NCBI GenBank assembly: GCA_012862575.1 | Contig: BLSF01000030.1 | Coordinates: forward strand, 251,584 to 315,583 | Direction of reading: 5' to 3' | Origin: Parietichytrium sp. I65-24A | Lineage: Eukaryota; Sar; Bigyra; Thraustochytrida; Thraustochytriidae | Length of the DNA stretch: 64,000 nt | Shown here: one piece after another, positions 40,143-50,258 of the stretch | Position numbering within the stretch: the stretch's first letter is position 1 | Layout of the letters: every line of letters begins with the position of its first letter | Made by a program: the position numbers and the translations under genes | Notes under the pieces: generated by a model | The model's input: the letters and a program-made list of their open reading frames with translations, nothing else | Databases searched by the model: none | Told to the model about the DNA's origin: nothing

Positions 40143-42182
40143 ATGGCCCTGCGTCTCGCGCGTCAAAGCGGCTGCGCAACTGGACCATTGGGATGTGTTT
40201 GGAGATCTGTGAGAACAGCAGCAGCAGCAAGAATAACAGGAGATGCAGCGCAATGGTCGACAGGAAGAGTGAGATGCAGGTCGTCGTTCGCGAGCGAGAG
40301 AGTGGTGGTGCAGGACAATCTCAGTCGAGAACGAAGAGAGCTCGGAGTGAGCAGGGAGACCGCTGGCGTGGTGACCATGTACTGCTGCGGACCCACAGTG
40401 TACGACGCCGCACACATGGGACATGCGAGGACGTATGTGCATCTGGACACAGTTCGGAGGATTTTGCAGCAGGTGGCGGGAATGGAAGTGGCGTTCTTTA
40501 TGAACGTGACGGATGTGGACCTGAAGATTCTCAACAGAGCGGCAGAGACACAGCAGTCATGGAAAGCGATCTCTGAAAGGTTTGAGGCGGAGTTCTTCCA
40601 AGATATGGCGAGCCTCGGGGTCATTCCGCCGACATTCACGCCGCGGGCCACCGAGTATATCGACGATATCGTTTCACACATCGAAACATTGATTAGTAAA
40701 GGGCTCGCCTATGTCGGGACCAACACCAACTCGGTCTATTTCGATACGCAAGCCTACGACACTAGCGCCGGACACGCAGATTACAAATACGGCGCGCTAG
40801 ATCCAAGCCGCCGGACCAACGATACTGAACACCACGCGATTCTCGAGGCGGAAGAAGAGGACGAGCATGTCAATGAGAAAAGGCACCGGGCCGACTTTGC
40901 CCTGTGGAAAGTCAGCTCGCAGAACAGCAGCGCGCCATCAACCACATGGCCGAGCCCCTGGGGCGACGGATTGCCAGGATGGCACTCCGAGTGCACTGCA
41001 ATGGTGGCGCGAACTGCGGGTCTCTTTCGCAACGATGGGAGGGTTGATATCCATGCAGGTGGCATTGATCTACGATTCCCTCACCACGAAAATGAGCGCG
41101 TCCAGGGCCAAGCGTTGCAACCAACGTGCTGCTCGGGGGACTCGCACTGGTCTACCACATTTATTCACACCGGGCATCTCCACATCAAGGGTCAAAAGAT
41201 GAGCAAGTCTTTGAAAAACTTTTTAACTATTCGACAGATTCTTGGAATTGAACCAAAACCCGCCGGGCTTGAAGACATTGCCACGCTTAGTCCAAGACAA
41301 ATCAGGCTACTCTTTTTGCAGGTAAAATACAGTCACCCAATGGAGCTCTCGGCCGAGACCATGAACGCTGCCAAAAGCTTAGATGCATACATCAGCGAGC
41401 TCTACCTCACAGCTCAGGTGACTTCACGGCGGACTGGCTCCTTGCGCAAGTGGTCTACGATAGATGTCAGGATGATGGAGAAGGTTGAATCATTCCGGCA
41501 GCACGCGAAGGAGGATTTGTTAGACGACTTCAATACCCCGCAAGTACTTCACAGAATACGGGATTTGGTGAATGCTTCGAATGCCTATGTCGGCGAATCC
41601 CAAGGTCTTCCACAGCCCGGCGTTCTTGTTGCGACTTGCAACGCTCTTGACTGGGCATTTTCAGTTCTGGGCGTGGGTGGCCCAGGCTCTTCAGTGACTG
41701 GCTACGGGAACAGCGTGAACCGAGATGCAGCCCAAGGAACCGGGGAGCACAGGGTGTCTGCTGCCCAAGTAATGGATATTTTGGCTGATTTCAGGCAGCA
41801 AGTCCGCGAAATGGCCAAAGCTAAAGACTTTGCAGGATTATTTAGAGCGTGCGATGAAGTGCGGGATTCTGCCCTGCCAAATGTTGGTGTGAGACTGGAC
41901 GATCGCAAAGAAGTCACTTCATGGAGCTTTTTTGACCCAACCCTTCAGAAAGCAGCAACCGAGAAGGCTGATCCTACGCCGAGAGAACCTTCCTCCAAGG
42001 TCATCCGTCCAGAATTGACAGATATCGACTTGGTTGATTACTTTAAGCTCACGGCTGGAGATCTGTACTCTGCGTACGATAGTGAGGGGGTGCCCACGCA
42101 CCATGCAGATGGGTCGCCATTGTCAAAGTCTGCCACAAAAAAACTCCAAAAGAAGCTTGCAAACCTTCGAAAGAAGTTATAG
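40143..42182 (+). CDS. CARS2: Cysteinyl-tRNA synthetase, mitochondrial/organellar type
   Basis: Class I aminoacyl-tRNA synthetase charging tRNA-Cys. It is 679 residues, single exon. The first 50 residues are Arg/Ala/Ser-rich without acidic residues, consistent with an organellar targeting peptide. MYCCGPTVYDAAHMGHART holds the HIGH-type motif HMGH (residues 91-94) and the zinc Cys. Others are FFMNVTDVDLKI, PGWHSECTAM, DIHAGGIDLRFPHHENE and the KMSKS motif at 352-356. An insert rich in Glu (EAEEEDEHVNEKRH) and a longer C-terminal part, with an acidic linker then a Lys-rich SATKKLQKKLANLRKK tail, distinguish it from bacterial CysS. Whether it also serves the cytosol cannot be told. Confidence 0.95.
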   Translation: MALRLARQSGCATGPLGCVWRSVRTAAAARITGDAAQWSTGRVRCRSSFASERVVVQDNLSRERRELGVSRETAGVVTMYCCGPTVYDAAHMGHARTYVHLDTVRRILQQVAGMEVAFFMNVTDVDLKILNRAAETQQSWKAISERFEAEFFQDMASLGVIPPTFTPRATEYIDDIVSHIETLISKGLAYVGTNTNSVYFDTQAYDTSAGHADYKYGALDPSRRTNDTEHHAILEAEEEDEHVNEKRHRADFALWKVSSQNSSAPSTTWPSPWGDGLPGWHSECTAMVARTAGLFRNDGRVDIHAGGIDLRFPHHENERVQGQALQPTCCSGDSHWSTTFIHTGHLHIKGQKMSKSLKNFLTIRQILGIEPKPAGLEDIATLSPRQIRLLFLQVKYSHPMELSAETMNAAKSLDAYISELYLTAQVTSRRTGSLRKWSTIDVRMMEKVESFRQHAKEDLLDDFNTPQVLHRIRDLVNASNAYVGESQGLPQPGVLVATCNALDWAFSVLGVGGPGSSVTGYGNSVNRDAAQGTGEHRVSAAQVMDILADFRQQVREMAKAKDFAGLFRACDEVRDSALPNVGVRLDDRKEVTSWSFFDPTLQKAATEKADPTPREPSSKVIRPELTDIDLVDYFKLTAGDLYSAYDSEGVPTHHADGSPLSKSATKKLQKKLANLRKKL

Positions 42183-42439
42183 TATGACCTTTGACTTGTC
42201 AGAAAGTCAAAGAGAAAAATGAGCTAGTAGCTAGTATTATTGTTTTTTTTGCTTTAGAGCAGCATTAATTAAAAATATATATATTTTTTAAAAAAGGAAT
42301 TGTGAAAGCAATGAATTTGTTGTGTTGTGTGCTACCAGATTCCATCGCCCCTGTGCCAATCAAATTGAGCGAGAGATGGAGCGGGAAGAGACGACTTGCT
42401 CGCTCACATCAGACAGCAGACCGCAGAAGGATGTTTCAA

Positions 42440-44059
42440 TTACCCTCGCACGACGCGAAACCCGAGCTGAGTAAGCACAAAGTATGCGAGAGCGACTTTG
42501 AGGACTAATCTGATGACTGGAAGGGGCAGGTTTACTAGCCTCTCCACCCAGAGAGCACCCACTCTCCTTCCAATCGCTTGCTTGTAGTTACCGTATGGCG
42601 GAAAGCGAAGGTCGTGCAGCGGCTTTAGAAAGAAGAGCTGATCCACAACCTGGCTCTTGTGAAGAACAGCCTTCAAGTGCGTAAATCGTTCAAACGAGTG
42701 CTTGCCGTGATATCCTCCCCCAAGGCCACTGTTACCCACTCCACCGAATGGCAGGTCGTGATTCGCCAGGTGCATAATGGAATCGTTGATGCAAAGTCCT
42801 CCTGATGTGGTTCTGTACTTGATCGAGTCGATAAATTTGGAGTCGTTCCCGTATGCGTACAATGCGAGAGGCTTGCCAGTCGGCAAATTTTTTACAAACT
42901 GGATGACTTGCTCCAAAGTACTGTACCGGAAAATTGGTAGGATCGGGCCAAATAGTTCATCAGCCATTAGCTCGGAGTTTTTAAACGCGTCAAAGTTGGT
43001 CCCAAAGTCTACCAGCGTTGGCGAGATGAAACGATCGGCCTCGTCCATCTCCCCTCCAAAGACAACGCGGTCGCGCTCGCCTTCGATGAGTTTGGATAAA
43101 CGAGAGAATGCCCCGTCGTTGATCAAGCGGCCGTACCACTCAGTCTTCTGTATGTTTTCTCCATAGAACTCAACGATGGTGGACTTGATCTTCGCAATCA
43201 GCTCGTCGGCGACCGACTCGTGCACGCACATAAAGTCATTTGAGACGCAGGTCTGGCCGGCATTCACAAATTTGCCCCAGACAATTCTCTTGGCAGCAAG
43301 CTCTACGTCTGCAGAGTGATGTACAATGCATGGGCTCTTGCCTCCGAGCTCCAGCACGCAAGGGGTCAGATTCTCTGCTGCAGCGCGAGCCACGATCTTT
43401 CCAACAAATGCCGATCCTGTGAAGAAGATGAGTTCAAATTTCTCGCGGAGCAATGCGTTCGTTACCTCTCTGTTGCCCTCAACGACACGGAAGAATGCTG
43501 GGTCCATGTACCTGCGCATCACGCGAGCGATTGCGTTACTCGTCGCGGTGGCATAGCTTCCTGGTTTGAGAATTGCACAATTTCCTCCAGCGATGCAGCC
43601 GACCAGAGGAGCAAACTGCAGCTGGAGGGGGTAGTTCCAAGCGCCCATAAGCAGGCATACTCCGAGCGGATCGCGCTGCATCGTGCTCCAAGCAGGGATA
43701 TTGGCCGCGGCATTTCCAGTCTTGACGGGCTCCATCCACTCATCGAGATGCGCCAGAGCAATGTCAATCTCGGAAATCACCAGGCTGATCTCGATCAAGA
43801 ACACCTCAAACGGAGACTTGTGCAGGTCTGCGTGGACTGCCCTGCAGAGCTCGTCTTCCGACTCGATGAGCATCTTTTTCATTTGCTTGAGGTGCTTCCT
43901 CCTCCATTCTTTCGAATACGTTACCTCCGTGGCATACGAGTCGCGCAGTGCTCCGACAATGCCAGGGATATGCTCAGCTGTGATGGTCTCCTCCGCCTTC
44001 AGCTCTGTCCTCTTGAACTCCGCGTACCGGCTCGTATCGTTGACATCTTTCGGCGGCAT
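42440..44059 (-). CDS. ALDH3: Membrane-anchored aldehyde dehydrogenase (ALDH3/fatty aldehyde dehydrogenase)
   Basis: NAD(P)-dependent oxidation of fatty and other aldehydes. It is 539 residues from ATG 44059 (MPPKDVNDTSRY); the longer frame starts with GTG. Features: PLGVCLLMGAWNYPLQL, GNCAILKPGSYA, FFTGSAFVGKIV, the catalytic Glu region LELGGKSPCIVH, nucleophilic Cys at about 272 in NAGQTCVSND, ELFGPILPI and LPFGGVGNSGLGGGYHG. The C-terminal hydrophobic helix (LPLPVIRLVLKVALAYFVLT) matches the tail anchor of ER/peroxisomal fatty aldehyde dehydrogenase. Its stop codon is 258 nt from the convergent CysRS stop. Confidence 0.94.
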   Translation of the reverse strand: MPPKDVNDTSRYAEFKRTELKAEETITAEHIPGIVGALRDSYATEVTYSKEWRRKHLKQMKKMLIESEDELCRAVHADLHKSPFEVFLIEISLVISEIDIALAHLDEWMEPVKTGNAAANIPAWSTMQRDPLGVCLLMGAWNYPLQLQFAPLVGCIAGGNCAILKPGSYATATSNAIARVMRRYMDPAFFRVVEGNREVTNALLREKFELIFFTGSAFVGKIVARAAAENLTPCVLELGGKSPCIVHHSADVELAAKRIVWGKFVNAGQTCVSNDFMCVHESVADELIAKIKSTIVEFYGENIQKTEWYGRLINDGAFSRLSKLIEGERDRVVFGGEMDEADRFISPTLVDFGTNFDAFKNSELMADELFGPILPIFRYSTLEQVIQFVKNLPTGKPLALYAYGNDSKFIDSIKYRTTSGGLCINDSIMHLANHDLPFGGVGNSGLGGGYHGKHSFERFTHLKAVLHKSQVVDQLFFLKPLHDLRFPPYGNYKQAIGRRVGALWVERLVNLPLPVIRLVLKVALAYFVLTQLGFRVVRG

Positions 44060-45029
44060 TTCTGCTCTCGCTCCTGCTCCTTGCCCCTCCTTCCTCCGAC
44101 AACCAACGCTGATCACTGCCCCGCTGCCTCAGCACTCGACACTCGAAACTCAACACTCAACACTCAACAATCTAATGCAGGACTGCAATCGCGTGGGTCT
44201 TCTCTCAAACTCAACATGGAACTTCCATCCCCACCCCATCCATCATCAATCATCATCATGCATCATCCGTCATATTTCCTTCCTTACTGATTGATTACTC
44301 AAACTGCTAGCACCACATAGGGCGGTGGGTGTGTACTTACTAGAATTTCCTGGTGAAACTAGTTCTCAGATACATCTTGAAGGCTTTGGTGGTGTTCCTA
44401 ATGGAATCGCTGATAGCCTCGTAGGAGCGAGAGTATTGAAGGTACTATGGTACAAAGTACAGGGATGATGATAAGGTGCTACCAATCTTAGTTAAGGTTG
44501 GTTAGGGAATGTTAGGGAACGAGTTCGCGCAAATTGGTCGCGAAAGGCCTCGGGTCGAGAGATTGTATAGATTGAGAAGCACGAGACGAAGATTGATGAA
44601 GCCTGAGAAGCACGCAACGTTTCGTTGGGTTCGAATTGCGGTGCGACGAGGTGAACAGGATGGTAGCTCTAGCAGCTAGCTATAACTTTCACGTGTTCGT
44701 TGGATGTGTGGCCGCGTATGTGCAAGCGAATCACATCTAACCCGAGAAAGGTTGGTTTGGGTTGCTGTAGCGAACTATAGAACCTTGTAATGACTCGCAA
44801 GCTGGCGAATCATGTCAAGTAAAGCCTTACCATGATGCGCGATTAAACCACCCAATTTCCCGCGTCTCAAGATGATTCAAGGCTCGTCAAAAACACATTC
44901 CACATCTATTTTCGATGGAAGAGCGCGACTTGACCGAATTTCTAATTTCTAATCTTTGGGAGTGAACATGAGCAACAAGAAAAAGAATAGTGGTGTCATT
45001 TACGAAAGTGCGAACAAAGTTAATAGGCG
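44060..45029. other. Intergenic stretch between FALDH start and ZnT stop
   Basis: About 970 nt. A 7-bp repeat related to (ACTCAAC) is at 44133-44169 in the presumed FALDH 5' UTR, and gtgtgtacttactag lies near 44330. The right side is AT-rich. No gene supported. Confidence 0.4.
44133..44169. repeat. Heptanucleotide repeat (CACTCAA/CACTCGA)
   Basis: About five imperfect 7-bp copies in the presumed FALDH 5' leader. Confidence 0.85.
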
Positions 45030-46025
45030 TCAATGAAACGATGATGCCACATGATCTTTTGAGATCTGTACAGTGGCGTGATGGGAAAACGACCCAAGAA
45101 TGCTGTGGACACGAAGCAAGAGGTCACCTTCGTTCACCGAGTCGCGTACGCGGATGTTGATAGTGGTAACGACCACATTCGGCGAGTAGGTCCAGATGTG
45201 CTCTCGATGGCATTCGAGAACGCCTGCAATAGTGGATATTTCTCGTATCGCTTTGTCCAGTGCGGCCCGGCTCTGAACGGGGGCAACTTGCAACAGCGTC
45301 TGCCCAGATGTCACCAGCAAAGGGATGATGGAGCGAACTATTAAAAATGCAATCGCAAGCGCCATGAGAGGATCAGCGCTGCTCCAGCCCTTATGGCGCA
45401 CGACCAACGAGCTAATTATTACACCGACACTGTTGAATACATCGCAGCTTGCGTGCAAAAGCACGCTTTGCAGGTTCAAGATCTGGGCATGCCTCATGGC
45501 TTTCACCGACCCGCTTAGTCCTGCCTGGCCAACGATGGGAAGCAGGCCGGAAGGGCTACTACTTCCGCTTCTCCGCGAGCTCTTGCCATCACTATCCTTG
45601 AATCGCCTGCTACTCACGCCCACAAGGACAAGTCCAATAACGTTAACCACCAGTCCCGCAAACGCCACGAACACGACATGGTCCGAGTGCCCATCGTGCG
45701 TTTCCCCAAATCTGCGCAGCGCTTCGGCGACCAGAAACAAAGACACAAACGCCAGGAAAACAGCGTTCGTAAAAGCAGCCAAAACATGAACACGGTCAAA
45801 TCCCAGCGCCGACTTGACCATGGGCGGCTGCTGGGATACTTCAACTGCCGCCAGACTTAACGCAATTCCGAAGCAATTGATGGCCAGGTGCACCCCGTCA
45901 CAAACCAGCCCCAACGACCCTGCCAACAGCCCGTACCCGATCTCCACCAGCATCAAACAAAAATTTAGCAAAACATACGCCAGCAGCGGCTGCGTGGGCG
46001 CAGGCATGTCCCGGAGCATCTCCAT
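45030..46025 (-). CDS. Cation diffusion facilitator (ZnT family) with altered TM2 metal motif
   Basis: Divalent metal/proton antiporter family, probably secretory-pathway type, 331 residues from ATG 46025 (MEMLRDMPAPTQ). Six helices are visible: LLAYVLLNFCLMLVEIGYGLLAGS; VHLAINCFGIALSLAAVEV; VLAAFTNAVFLAFVSLFLVAEAL; VVFVAFAGLVVNVIGLVLVG; LLHASCDVFNSVGVIISSLVV; and LMALAIAFLIVRSIIPLLV. A short C-terminal domain (VLECHREHIWTYSPNVVVTTINIRV) follows. The TM5 site HxxxD is intact (His191, Asp195). The TM2 site reads His46-x-x-x-Asn50, where zinc-transporting relatives have Asp. The TM4-5 loop is Ser/Arg-rich rather than His-rich. Metal specificity may therefore differ from zinc, or the protein may be a non-transporting partner. 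Confidence 0.88.
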   Translation of the reverse strand: MEMLRDMPAPTQPLLAYVLLNFCLMLVEIGYGLLAGSLGLVCDGVHLAINCFGIALSLAAVEVSQQPPMVKSALGFDRVHVLAAFTNAVFLAFVSLFLVAEALRRFGETHDGHSDHVVFVAFAGLVVNVIGLVLVGVSSRRFKDSDGKSSRRSGSSSPSGLLPIVGQAGLSGSVKAMRHAQILNLQSVLLHASCDVFNSVGVIISSLVVRHKGWSSADPLMALAIAFLIVRSIIPLLVTSGQTLLQVAPVQSRAALDKAIREISTIAGVLECHREHIWTYSPNVVVTTINIRVRDSVNEGDLLLRVHSILGSFSHHATVQISKDHVASSFH

Positions 46026-48513
46026 CTCCCTTGCGCCAGCCCGCGCGCTCTTGTCCCCGAGAGGAACAACCACAATAGTTCAACAGGCGCAACCTACGGC
46101 CCACGCTCCCTCACAATCGTCCAGGGATCCCACTCTTAACAGCGTCAACGCAGCGCAAGCTTCCCAGTTGGCGCGTATCCCCTATCCCTTTCTCTCTTTC
46201 AGAGCCCGAGGAGTGCGCGAGGACACATTCGCGTACTTTTTTCTAGTGCCACTATGCCAAGTTACTACGACCATATTGTCCTATTTGTATCATCGTTAAG
46301 AATCCACTGCCTGGTAAAGAGCCCAAGCTAGGATCTGTTATGTTGGTTTGATTGGAATCATGTCTTGTGGATTCTTGTGGAGAACTTTTTTAAGTTTGGT
46401 GGAAAGCAACGCGATCTTTTGATCTTTTGGCCAAAGGCGAGGCATCTTTGGGACCTTGGGGTGGCAATGGGTGGCTGGCGTCTGGTCGTGAGGAAAAATG
46501 GACTAGGTCTCTCGGGCGAGGACAGTGCAAGCCGGGCGCATGGGTCAGATTGTTGTTGAATCGCAAACGTTTGCGATCCTTGAACTCTCCGGTTCGCGGA
46601 CCCTGAAAAGCCTTTCGGCACGTTCTGGATGCGGAACCGAGAACATGACCTGACCGAAAGGCTCCCACTCACCCATCTTCCTTTCGTGCTCAGGTGTGCA
46701 TGTACAAAGGAGCAGCACGCATTGTGTTCGAGTCTCCGTTCATCTCCGTTCGCACAATTCCCCTTCAAGATCGGCCGTGTCGCACTCGGAACGTATTCCT
46801 GACTGCCTGTACTCTCTCTGCAACTAACTGCCAAGGATGAGTGTTGAAGATGAGAGTGGGAGCAAGGGAGAGCGAGTCGCAGCTTTTGCTAGGCAGCTTT
46901 CTGGATCGCCCTTCTCGCGCCTAATCTTTCGTGTCCTCTCTTTCCATTCTTTCGTTTCTTGTGTCGTGAAAAAGCAATCCAGGACAATCGAGGCCAATCT
47001 TTGCTTTGTGGCTGATGGAGTGATTTCTTCGACAGTTCACGTTGCAACAAAGCTTTTTATTTTGGCCGAGTTATCTCTCGCAGGGAGTAGAATGAGTTGA
47101 GTAGGCCTATGAGTTTTTCTAGCGAAATGACTGAGACGAAACACTAGTGTCGCATCCTGACCGTTTCGTTCACGCGCAGCTGAGCTAGAACACAGCGTAG
47201 CGCAATGGCAAATGTGGTACACTGGTCAACGGAAGCGTGCGCTCATACCTGACACAGCTGGACTGAGGGGTTATGTTGAAGGTTATGGAGCGTGGTCTGG
47301 TGAGCGAGGTCGGCGCGGGTGAACGTTTATAGAATTTAGAGAGACGTTGAGCGGGTGGCGTATTTGGGTTATTACATTACAACATTACAACGATGCACAT
47401 AGAAATGCTGGATAAACTTGGATGCACAGATGAGATGAGACGGAGATGGGATTTAGATGAAATAGGATAGATGTGGAAACTGACCGGTGCTCCTGGAACT
47501 CACAGTCGGTTCAAGTTATTGGCGGCGTAAACTATTCACTAACCTATCATGCAAATCGAAAGCGTTTCCAGTTTCGTGCACAGTCCTGGCATCTGCAGAC
47601 AGACTTCGCCCTCGGAGAGCGGAGACTGATGGATATGGTCCTCATTGTCAGTACCTGTTGCCAAAGGTTGATGAGCGAGAGAACTGACGTTATCTGGGTT
47701 ATCTGCTTGATTTTGGTTTTCAAGATGCAGCAGACGGGTGAGATTGGTCGAGTGAGGACGACGTAGGACTGTTTCACTCGCCCTTTTTCGCGTGCAACGT
47801 TTTGGCGATCTGGGAGGTTTTTTCAAGGACGAAAGTGTATATGGGTTTAGAGATACTTGAGTGGCAGTAGTGTCTTCGCAGATCATCGCTCGCAATGCCC
47901 CTCCCAACTTCTCCCTCTCTGTCTTTCTCCCCCCCTTCTCCACCCCCCCTCCCTCCCTTTCTCATTTGCTTGTTGTGTATTAAAAGATATATGCCCTCCC
48001 CCCCCCCGGTTTTAACCCCTCTCTTCTGGGTGTTGTGCCAACGCCCGAACTGCTCATAGAATTGAACTTAGATCGTTTACAGAATTCAGAAAGGGCCAAA
48101 CAAGTCAGCCCTCTCCCCGGCCACTGGCCCATCCTCCCCGGTGTGTTTGTAGCCTGCCGAAGACTGTGTAAAGATTTAGGCTTCCATCTCAAGCTCGCAG
48201 TAGATATCGGGTCAAAAGTGCTACTCGACCTACATCGCGTCTTGAGCGCCAATCTTCTTTCCGCTTCATAGTTTCTATTTATTCAGACGCGCGCTTGCTG
48301 CTTGCCCAACGCTCGCTTGCGGACCTCGCGTGTGTTGTAGCCTCTGCAAATCCTTCGCGAGACGAACTCGAGGTGAGACTCGCGTCACAACAGTGCCACC
48401 TGTCTGAGCGAATTCATTTGCGGAAGCAGCCGTCTACTCGCCGAACGTGGAAGGGCAGTCATCTTTTTGGAAGCGATATCCAGGACGCTGAGCAGGTCGC
48501 AGACGCGGAAACG
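46026..48513. promoter_or_regulatory. Divergent 2.5 kb region between ZnT and MAPK
   Basis: No supported gene. An 87-codon plus frame (46837-47100) and a 158-codon minus frame (46358-46834) have no domain. A pyrimidine-rich tract with C9-type runs is at about 47925-48010. The MAPK frame is open without ATG from 48295, so the MAPK 5' UTR probably covers at least 48300-48513. Confidence 0.4.
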
Positions 48514-49788
48514 ATGAGCCAAGCGATGGACATGTCAGGAGCAGTGGAGCAGCCTCCACGGCCACCAAAGCGTCAATTTCACACATTCACGATCTCCGGC
48601 ATCCTATTCGAGGTCGAAACTAGATACCAGAACCTTCGTGCGGTGGGACAAGGGTCTTATGGACTGGTGTGCTCTGCTGATGACGTTCTCACGGGCACAA
48701 AGGTGGCGATAAAGAAAGTGACCGATGCTTTCCAGGACCTAATTGATGCAAAGCGGATTTTGCGCGAGATTAAGCTGCTCCGACACCTCGGTGACCACGA
48801 GAACGTAATTGGACTTGTGGACATCAGCGTGATGCCTCCCCACACGTTGGACTTTAAGGACATTTACATTGTCACAGAGCTCATGGAGTGCGACTTGGAT
48901 CGTATTGTATCCTCGAACCAGCCTCTCTCCGATCAGCATGCTCAATACTTTTTGTACCAGATTCTGCGTGGCCTCAAGTACATTCACTCTGCAAACGTCC
49001 TCCATCGCGACCTCAAGCCATCGAACCTCCTCGTCAACTCAAACTGCGACCTTGCTATCTGTGACTTTGGGCTTGCAAGGGGTGTCAACACCGAGTATGA
49101 AGACACGCTGACCGAGTATGTTGTGACCAGGTGGTACCGTGCTCCGGAGCTTCTTACTGACAGCAAGTATTACGGAAGTGGAGTGGACACTTGGAGTCTT
49201 GGGTGCATTTTCGCGGAGATTCTTTCACGAAGACCACTTTTCCAAGGGAAAGACTACATGCACCAGCTTCAGGTTATCATTGAGATCCTTGGAACCCCTT
49301 CACCGGAGGAGATGGATTTCATCTCCAACGCAAGTGCTCGCAGGGCCATTCAATCTTTCGGTAAACACCGCAAGAAGAGCCTCACTCGACTCCCCCAATT
49401 TCAAGGTTGCAACCCATTGGCAATCGATTTGTTGGAGAAAATGCTCGTCTTTGACCCAAGAGGGCGATGCACTATCGACGAGGCTCTCGAACATCCATAC
49501 CTCGCTGACCTGCACGACGAGAGCGAGGTTCCCGTTGCATCCGAGACCTTTGACCTGGACTTTGAGCAAGGCTACAAAGGAGAGATGCCAAAGGACATCA
49601 TGCAAAAGTTCATTTACGAGGACATGATCACATTCCATCCTGAGGAGGTCTTCTATACTGCTCAACAAGACGCTAGACGACATCACCTGGGAAAAGCTCC
49701 AGTCCAGCGATTTCCTGCAGCTTCAACAAGCTTCCCGAAGGTGGCGCGGGCAAAACCTAAGCAACGTGCTGCAGCTGTGCACAAGTAA
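48514..49788 (+). CDS. Mitogen-activated protein kinase, TEY (ERK) type
   Basis: Ser/Thr kinase acting at the end of a MAPK cascade. It is 424 residues from the first in-frame ATG (MSQAMDMSGA). Gly-rich loop VGQGSYGLV, catalytic Lys in VAIKKV, HRDLKPSNLL, DFGLARG, activation loop Thr200-Glu201-Tyr202 (DTLTEYVVTRWYRAPE), GVDTWSLGCIFAEIL and the C-lobe MAPK insert (QVIIEILGTPS) are all present. The TEY motif makes it ERK-like rather than TDY or p38 type. The C-terminal extension has the acidic common-docking-like region LADLHDESEVP and a basic Lys/Arg/Pro tail. Single exon. Confidence 0.95.
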   Translation: MSQAMDMSGAVEQPPRPPKRQFHTFTISGILFEVETRYQNLRAVGQGSYGLVCSADDVLTGTKVAIKKVTDAFQDLIDAKRILREIKLLRHLGDHENVIGLVDISVMPPHTLDFKDIYIVTELMECDLDRIVSSNQPLSDQHAQYFLYQILRGLKYIHSANVLHRDLKPSNLLVNSNCDLAICDFGLARGVNTEYEDTLTEYVVTRWYRAPELLTDSKYYGSGVDTWSLGCIFAEILSRRPLFQGKDYMHQLQVIIEILGTPSPEEMDFISNASARRAIQSFGKHRKKSLTRLPQFQGCNPLAIDLLEKMLVFDPRGRCTIDEALEHPYLADLHDESEVPVASETFDLDFEQGYKGEMPKDIMQKFIYEDMITFHPEEVFYTAQQDARRHHLGKAPVQRFPAASTSFPKVARAKPKQRAAAVHK

Positions 49789-50258
49789 CCGACCACTGCG
49801 CCAGCTCTAGAATATGCAATTTTTGAAACTGTAAACATAGAAAATGAGAATGCTTATGATGGACTCTGACTGCTTCTTTCCTCTCTTTTCTCATTGTAAG
49901 TACAAAACAAAAATGTAAACACAAACTCTTTAAAAAAGACCTCTTTTTTTTTTTCTCTTTTACGTCACAACTTTTCCGATCCATTTCTTTAACAGTACTC
50001 CTCAGTATGTAGCTTTGATATTCGGCGGTGTGGGTCACGCCCGCCCAGTTTCAAAGGAGTCAATTGCCTTTTGCCCGTTCCATTCTAGTTGAATTCCATT
50101 TATATATATCTTGATGCCAGAGTTTGTCACACTCCACACTCAGCACCAGTCAAATCAAAGACTTTCCATCTTTCTCTTTCTCTTCTTTCTCTTCACTCAC
50201 GGTTGTCCATTCCGCAATACACCCAACAACACCTTTCACCCGCCAAGCCGATTTCACT
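49789..50258. other. Convergent 3' region between MAPK and CXC gene
   Basis: 470 nt, AT-rich with T9 and A runs near 49935-49955, no coding feature. It presumably holds both 3' UTRs. Confidence 0.5.

Noticed and set aside
46837-47100. 87-codon plus ORF starting with ATG
   Set aside because: No domain, poor composition, no splice or polyadenylation support.
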